From: Mesostigma viride
Taxonomy: Eukaryota > Streptophyta > Mesostigmatophyceae > Mesostigmatales > Mesostigmataceae
Length of the DNA stretch: 30,769 bases
NCBI GenBank assembly: GCA_009746045.1
Contig: RPFO01001844.1
Span: 1 to 30,769, forward strand
Direction of reading: 5' to 3'
Shown: piece by piece, positions 26,084-30,769 of the stretch
How the letters are laid out: each line of letters begins with the position of its first letter
Numbering within the stretch: the first letter of the stretch is position 1
Position numbers and translations under genes: made by a program
Notes under the pieces: model-generated
The model's database searches: none
What the model saw: the letters and a program-made list of their open reading frames with translations, nothing else
Told to the model about the DNA's origin: nothing

Positions 26084-26488
26084 ATGAGCCAGCGACGTCC
26101 TTTTCCTGCTCCTTCTCATTCGACTAGTAATAATAGTTTAGCGAAGTATTACGTTGTTATTACCCCTCAATGGGCATCTATTTTCTTATCGTGGGCCGAT
26201 GCTAGGAAGTTCGTTCAGTCACGTGCTTATAACGTCTCCAAATATAAGAAGTTTATGTCCTTTGAAGAAGCTCAGACCTACCTCTTAAAGCATAGTGAAT
26301 CAGATTTGGGTCTCCATTCTCGTCCTTCTCCTCATGCTCGTCCTGCAGTAGATAGTCTTGTTTTTGTTACACCACCTCCATCTCCTCCTTCGTCTCCCCC
26401 TAAACGGGCTGCATCCTCATCTAGCTTAGATACGCCTCTCACCTTAGAGTTCGGTTCCCTATCCATTACTGTTGCTAAAAAGGATTGA
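26084..26488 (+). CDS. Small protein with RNase H1-type hybrid-binding (viroplasmin-like) domain
   Basis: 134 residues from ATG 26084. Residues 21-68 contain YYVVITPQWASIFLSWADA, then KYKKFMSFEEAQTYLL. The order aromatic-x-V-V ... I-F-x-S-W-x-(D/E)-A ... K-(Y/F)-K-x-F-x-(S/T)-x-E-E-A-x-x-(Y/F)-L is that of the N-terminal RNA/DNA hybrid-binding domain of RNase H1, also found in the viroplasmin family. The rest is low complexity (PPPSPPSSPPK, poly-Ser) with a short C-terminal tail. There is no nuclease domain. It stands as its own ORF before gag, 123 nt upstream. Likely role: binding RNA-DNA hybrids or RNA during replication (inference). Confidence 0.7.
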   Translation: MSQRRPFPAPSHSTSNNSLAKYYVVITPQWASIFLSWADARKFVQSRAYNVSKYKKFMSFEEAQTYLLKHSESDLGLHSRPSPHARPAVDSLVFVTPPPSPPSSPPKRAASSSSLDTPLTLEFGSLSITVAKKD

Positions 26489-26611
26489 TTTAAATTGTTT
26501 CCTTCTTTTAGGACACTAAAAGCTTTTTCTTTTCTTTCCTTGCCTTAAATTAGGCCTTGTCCTTTTCCTTGTTGCTTTCAGTTAGATTCCTAATCATTTA
26601 CTTAATTAAAA

Positions 26612-28354
26612 ATGGATCCAGTGGGTGGTAATATGTCGCCTATACCTACCAACACTCCTACTATGAATAATAATAATAATAATACTAACAACAATAACAA
26701 CACTCGTGGTAACCGACGGGACTCACTTGAAACGGTGCACCATCTCACTCCTCAAGGTAATCTGCGTACCTCACCTCCTTCTCCTGTTACTGGTGGTCGC
26801 CGTCGTCCCTCACTTACCCCTCCTACCTATGAACAACGTGTCAGATTTAGTGATGACCCTTTTACCTGTGAACCAGGCCCCTGCCCCTCCTGCAACCTTG
26901 GCTCAACCCCCAGCAGGTCCTCACTAACTAACAATGTTGCTAGGCCTCCTTCCCACCCTGTGCCTTCCATGCCTGCTTTTAACACGGGTCGTGCCTCTGC
27001 CCCTGTCGGCCCTTCTGGGCGCCCTAGTGCAGTTCCCTTTTACCCACCTGCTTCCTGGTCCTACCCTGAGACGGCCTATGAGGCAGCCCAGGTCCCTACC
27101 CGTGTGGCTGATTTAGAAGTTAATAGTGATTTCAGCACCATGCCTCTAGATGACAGAAATTATGATCATTTTGCCTACTCCTCTCTTCGTGAGCAATATA
27201 CTGTACCCTTCTCCTATGGGCACCAGCCTGAAACGGTGGCCCCTTCTAGACCCCTACCCAAGACTTTTCCTCTTCCTTCCTTCTATCCCGCTTATGTAGC
27301 AGTGGAAGATAGTGGCCCTATGGGAAAAACTGACTCTTCTAATCCCCCTAAGCCCCCTGCTCTTCCCCTCTTTGCTAACCTTCCCAAGCTGGATGTCAAG
27401 TCTACCCCTCAACAGTTTTTCACCTTTATTATGTTGCTTACCCAGAACACAGAGTCGTGGCAGAATCATAATAGATGGCGTCTCTCTGATGCTGTATTAG
27501 TTCCTCACTATCTTACAACCTGCATTACTCCTGAGCTTGCTAACCTCATTCAGTGTGAGTCTTTGGCCTCTCATGCCTACCCTAACTCTGTAGCAGAATT
27601 GTTTAAGCGTTTAGAGAACCATTTAGTCCCTCCTGATTCAGATTGGCAGGATAGATTAGCCTTTGGTACCTTGCAGCAGGGTACTAAATCATTTAAGGAG
27701 TATATGAAAGAGTTTGATGCTCAGATGGTACGAATTAGGGATTTGTCGGGTGCAGAAGTACGTGCTCGCTTCCTCCAAGGCCTCAGTAGACCTTTATTAC
27801 GTGAAGTCAAGCGCCAGTTCTCTGCCTACCGTTTTACTGATCTGCCCCTCAAGCATGTGCGCCAGCATCTCTTGCGAGTAGCAGATTTCTTCACCACTCC
27901 TTCTCTCCCTACCCGTTCCCGTATTAATAATATTATCCTTACCCCTGAGGAGGAGAACTCCTATGTAGAAGAATTAGATATCTGCGTTGCTGATCTTTCA
28001 GCTCTTGATGTCTCTCATATCACATGCTATCATTGTAAGGAAGTAGGTCATCTTAAACGTGAGTGCCCCAAGTTCCTTTCGGGTGCTCCCCCTCATCCCG
28101 ACGCTCGCCCTCCTCGTACCCCTCAGCGTGCTCCTATTCGTCCTACTTCAGGACGCATTCCCTCAGCTACCCCTAGTAGGCTGAATGCTGTGCAGACAGG
28201 ACCCCCAGGGTTCCCCTATGATAATCAGGCTCCCGCACCCTCTTCGCTCCCTCGTGACCCTCCAGCAGTGGCTTTTTCGCCAGGGTCTTCTTCGGGGTTA
28301 GTTCCTATGGATTTGGGGGGGAGGGGGAACAGTAGGCCTGTCAGCCGGGGGTAA
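26612..28354 (+). CDS. gag: Gag (capsid/nucleocapsid) polyprotein of a Ty3-type element
   Basis: 580 residues from ATG 26612. A poly-Asn tract (about 20-30) and a Pro/Ser-rich region fill the first ~230 residues. A Gag/capsid-like segment (about 255-430) includes FGTLQQGTKSFKEYMKEFDA and RFLQGLSRPLLREVKRQ, as in the retrotransposon Gag family. A CCHC zinc knuckle C-x2-C-x4-H-x4-C starts at C472 (CYHCKEVGHLKREC). The Pro-rich tail ends PMDLGGRGNSRPVSRG. It overlaps the pol open frame by 53 nt in the +1 frame. Packages the element RNA into particles. Confidence 0.88.
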   Translation: MDPVGGNMSPIPTNTPTMNNNNNNTNNNNNTRGNRRDSLETVHHLTPQGNLRTSPPSPVTGGRRRPSLTPPTYEQRVRFSDDPFTCEPGPCPSCNLGSTPSRSSLTNNVARPPSHPVPSMPAFNTGRASAPVGPSGRPSAVPFYPPASWSYPETAYEAAQVPTRVADLEVNSDFSTMPLDDRNYDHFAYSSLREQYTVPFSYGHQPETVAPSRPLPKTFPLPSFYPAYVAVEDSGPMGKTDSSNPPKPPALPLFANLPKLDVKSTPQQFFTFIMLLTQNTESWQNHNRWRLSDAVLVPHYLTTCITPELANLIQCESLASHAYPNSVAELFKRLENHLVPPDSDWQDRLAFGTLQQGTKSFKEYMKEFDAQMVRIRDLSGAEVRARFLQGLSRPLLREVKRQFSAYRFTDLPLKHVRQHLLRVADFFTTPSLPTRSRINNIILTPEEENSYVEELDICVADLSALDVSHITCYHCKEVGHLKRECPKFLSGAPPHPDARPPRTPQRAPIRPTSGRIPSATPSRLNAVQTGPPGFPYDNQAPAPSSLPRDPPAVAFSPGSSSGLVPMDLGGRGNSRPVSRG

Positions 28355-30185
28355 CCTGGACAGGTCCTTAGATAGTACCCCAGATAAAAATTTTTGCCTG
28401 CCTGTTTTTATAACCTCTGTAGGAGCTGAATCTTCCCTACCACTACGTGTGCGTCCTCTTATGTTCTTGAATGGTGGTTTAACCGTTCCCCATACTGTTG
28501 TAGACCCTTTCTTGCATGCTGATGAACTTTTGAATGTCTCTGTGTTGGTAGATAGCGGTGCGGCTAGCTCCTTTGTGAGCGAGGCCCTAGTTAGGCGTTT
28601 AGGACTAGTCCCTACCCCTCACACCAAACCTGTCACTGTTCATTATGCTGATGGTCGCACCAGTCATTCCCCGGGTACGGTGTCCCTTCCCCTGGTCATA
28701 CAAGGACGTACTGTCAACCTGACGGCCACTATAGGCCCTATCACTACCGCTGATGTATTACTAGGATTAGATTGGCACCAGGATAATAAGATTACTATTA
28801 ATTATGATACCATGGTCATTTGGTTTCCAGATAGCTCTTACTGGGTACCGGAACGTCATTATAGATTGGAAAATTTATCCTTGGTAGATATTACTCCTCC
28901 TACACCTGTTGATCCTCCTGTAAGACCTATACCTGAAGTATTAATGTCCAATGATGAGTTGCGTTCTGAATTAAAGGAATATGGATATTTATTATGTATG
29001 TTCCTTCAGTTAGAAGTACAGGAGATACCTATCACTAATAATAGTGTGGATATAGATATAAACACAGTGGATACAATAGGAGTGGGATTTACTGAAAATG
29101 AAATAGTAAGATACATGGCTGTGATAGATTCCTCAAAAGTTTTTGAAGAAAAGACTCCTTCTTATCCTCCTCCTCGTTCTGTTTTACACCGTGTAGTTAT
29201 CAAGGACGGTGCAGTTCCTACGCACTCTCCGATGTATAGAATGGGCCCTACCGAGTTAAAGGAACTAAAACAGATTTTAGTGTCACTATTAGAAGCAGGA
29301 TTGATAGAGCCTAGTAACTCTCCCTACTCAGCTGGTGTCCTGTTAGTTCCTAAGCCAAATGGCAAGTTTCGCCTAGTTACTGATTATAGGAAGTTGAATG
29401 ATATTACTGTGAAGTCTAAATACCCTCTACCTCGTATTGATGATATATTTAATAAGGTTAAAGGTTCCACTTGTTTCACAGTACTGGATTGTGCGGATGG
29501 TTTTTGGCAGTTGCGGATAGCTCCTGAGGATTGCCATAAAACCGCCTTTGCTACCCCTTTTGGTCATTACCAGTTTAGAGTAGCGGCTATGGGACTCTGT
29601 AACTCGCCTGCCTCTTTTCAAATGTTAATGAATGAAGTGCTTAGACCTGTTATGGGAAATTCTCACCTTCCTCAGGTGTCCTCTGATTTAAAGGATCCTT
29701 CCTTCTCCTCTGTTTCTTTATCTGAGCATGACCGTTCTTGTGCTCAAGCTTACTTAGATGATATTCTTATTTACTCTCCTGATTTTGAAACGCACCTACG
29801 TGATTTAAAGAAAGTATTAGAAATAATGGCTGAAAATTCTTTGTGGGCGCGCCGTGCTAAAGTTCGTTCGGGTAGGAGTGTCCCATTTTTAGGGCACGTT
29901 CTGTCAGATGCCGGGGTCGCTACCGACCCGGATAAAACTAAGTCAATTCAGGAATGGCCTACTCCTACCGACGTTAAAGGTGTACGTAGTTTTCTAGGAA
30001 TTGCTTCTTACTATAGGCGTTTTATCCCGCGTTTCGCAACTATAGCAGCCCCTATTAATCATTTATTAAAGAAGGATATCCCTTTGTTTGGAGTAGTGAA
30101 TGTCAGTCGGCTTTTTCAGTGTCTAAAATCCCTACTCCTTTCCCCTCCTGTACTCATCCTACCGGATACTACTAAACCCTTGTGA
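28302..30185 (+). CDS. pol: Pol fragment: aspartic protease and reverse transcriptase, truncated before RNase H
   Basis: The frame is open from 28302 after TAG at 28299; the first in-frame ATG is 28461. Protease: SVLVDSGAASSF with ADVLLGLDWH downstream. RT: LLEAGLIEPSNSPYSAGVLL, KFRLVTDYRKLND, CFTVLDCADGFWQLRI, and catalytic YLDDILIYS at 29751 (residue 435 counted from 28449), then VPFLGHVLSDAG and SFLGIASYYRRFIPRF. A ~25-residue Ser/Asp-rich insert separates NEVLRPV from YLDD, where most Ty3 RTs have a few residues. At the RT-RNase H connection two compensating 1-nt shifts occur (about 30083 and 30113). TGA at 30183 ends the frame at PPVLILPDTTKPL, just where RNase H should begin. Expression would need a +1 frameshift from gag. 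Confidence 0.85.
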   Translation, partial: FLWIWGGGGTVGLSAGGNLDRSLDSTPDKNFCLPVFITSVGAESSLPLRVRPLMFLNGGLTVPHTVVDPFLHADELLNVSVLVDSGAASSFVSEALVRRLGLVPTPHTKPVTVHYADGRTSHSPGTVSLPLVIQGRTVNLTATIGPITTADVLLGLDWHQDNKITINYDTMVIWFPDSSYWVPERHYRLENLSLVDITPPTPVDPPVRPIPEVLMSNDELRSELKEYGYLLCMFLQLEVQEIPITNNSVDIDINTVDTIGVGFTENEIVRYMAVIDSSKVFEEKTPSYPPPRSVLHRVVIKDGAVPTHSPMYRMGPTELKELKQILVSLLEAGLIEPSNSPYSAGVLLVPKPNGKFRLVTDYRKLNDITVKSKYPLPRIDDIFNKVKGSTCFTVLDCADGFWQLRIAPEDCHKTAFATPFGHYQFRVAAMGLCNSPASFQMLMNEVLRPVMGNSHLPQVSSDLKDPSFSSVSLSEHDRSCAQAYLDDILIYSPDFETHLRDLKKVLEIMAENSLWARRAKVRSGRSVPFLGHVLSDAGVATDPDKTKSIQEWPTPTDVKGVRSFLGIASYYRRFIPRFATIAAPINHLLKKDIPLFGVVNVSRLFQCLKSLLLSPPVLILPDTTKPL

Positions 30186-30769
30186 AAGGAGGAGAGATCA
30201 AATCCAAGCGCCCGCCCCCTTTTGACGAAGGGGTTAAGAGGTTTGGTTTGGGGAGAGAAGATGGGTAGAGGGACCGTGATTCCGTTGGATAACTAACCTA
30301 ATAGATCTATCTCCGGGTTTTCATTCAGGCACCGACATCAATGAGCACCTTTAGAAGTGCTGCCGACGCGTGCAACAATACAGCCACCGCTAAGAGTTCC
30401 TGCTGGTGTATGGTGTGCGGGATTATCCTTAGTGGTGTTCGGGCTTGTCAGATTTCGGGAGTAGATGGTGTGTAACGTGACTGTTTAGACCGTGGGGGCT
30501 TTTACCCGAGGCTAGGGTGAGCTGAGGGTGTCGCCGATCTACCGTATGATATACAGTCCTCAGTATTGAGGACTGTAGAGCGCCTGTACGATCGCGCGGT
30601 GATCCTGGGCCGCGTGAATGGACGGAAAATTGGGCGGGAGCGTAGGATCTTCCTCCCTATAAATGTGACTGATGCCCTGTTAGCTGATCGAAGCGGTGAT
30701 ATTGCTTGTAGAAGCTGAATGTCGCGCTCTAGTTGAGGCTGATGATATTGCCGAGGGATTCGAGAGGGT
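30186..30769. other. Unassigned sequence after the truncated pol
   Basis: No RNase H or integrase similarity, no ORF of note and no LTR copy. It contains CCCCTTTTGACGAAGGGG (partly self-complementary) near 30217 and a perfect 10-bp hairpin at 30553-30576. Probably a different repeat or host DNA. Confidence 0.4.
30553..30576. repeat. Perfect 10-bp hairpin
   Basis: ACAGTCCTCA (30553-30562), loop GTAT, TGAGGACTGT (30567-30576). It is not followed by a T run, so there is no reason to call it a terminator. Could be a small palindromic repeat or an element end. Confidence 0.5.

Larger units (their letters stand above)
24079..30185 (+). mobile_element. Ty3/gypsy-type LTR retrotransposon, 3'-truncated
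   Basis: Two head-to-tail LTR-like repeats, a leader, a hybrid-binding-domain ORF, gag, then protease-RT. RNase H, integrase and a 3' LTR are absent before the end of similarity at about 30185. Domain order protease-RT with YLDD and DSG motifs fits Ty3/gypsy. It is inserted in the intron of RPA copy 2. The left boundary is well defined by comparison with copy 1 (both read CTTGGCA(C/T)TT, then differ). Confidence 0.75.

Noticed and set aside
30553-30576. Intrinsic transcription terminator
   Set aside because: Good hairpin, but no following T run, and the context is eukaryotic.

Overview
The window is eukaryotic nuclear DNA made almost entirely of mobile elements. This is supported by GT-AG introns with matching phases, a Helitron helicase, a Ty3-type retrotransposon and satellite-like arrays, and by the absence of any bacterial operon or ribosome-binding pattern. 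Sharp changes in composition (GC-rich 1-2500, AT-rich arrays, GC-rich units, GC-rich Helitron exon) suggest a genome such as that of an alga, but the species cannot be fixed from this sequence.

Layout. 1-2855: GC-rich DNA with C/G runs and no credible gene, then a short AT-richer stretch. 2856-23211: my best reading is one very large Helitron-type rolling-circle element (about 20.4 kb) read right to left. A GC-rich hairpin near 2866-2890 marks its 3' end (CTTG followed by T), and an A|TC start near 23211 marks its 5' end. It contains (a) a two-exon RPA1-like single-strand DNA-binding protein gene on the + strand (3427-4703, exon 1 frameshifted), (b) a 1.7-1.8 thousand residue Rep-PIF1 helicase exon on the - strand (10811 to 5502) with an unusual C-terminal RING finger, and (c) about 10 kb of interleaved repeats. 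These are an AT-rich array (~660 bp period with ~41 bp sub-motifs) and a GC-rich ~1382 bp tandem unit. (d) On the - strand at 22089-21386 lie three small exons with matching phase-2 GT-AG introns that can join in frame to the helicase exon, so the array may sit in a giant intron. Parts of exons 2 and 3 are duplicated inside the array. Each complete 1382 bp unit also carries a 38-codon exon-like piece that resembles the N-terminal hairpin of ubiquitin.

23215-24078: the 3' end of a second Helitron copy, head to tail with the first, with an intact copy of RPA exon 1. Its first intron is interrupted at 24079 by a Ty3/gypsy-type retrotransposon. That element has two ~0.91 kb head-to-tail LTR-like repeats carrying a small RG-rich ORF, a leader, a small ORF with an RNase H1/viroplasmin-type hybrid-binding domain (26084-26488), gag with a CCHC knuckle (26612-28354), and a protease-reverse transcriptase ORF in the +1 frame (28302-30185). 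It ends at a stop before RNase H, and nothing recognisable follows to 30769.

How the parts fit: Rep-helicase plus RPA would form a self-sufficient rolling-circle replication set (nick, unwind, coat single strands). The RING finger and the ubiquitin-like fragment hint at a captured ubiquitin-pathway component, which is inference. Several frame breaks fall in homopolymer runs, so some apparent pseudogenization may be sequencing or assembly error.
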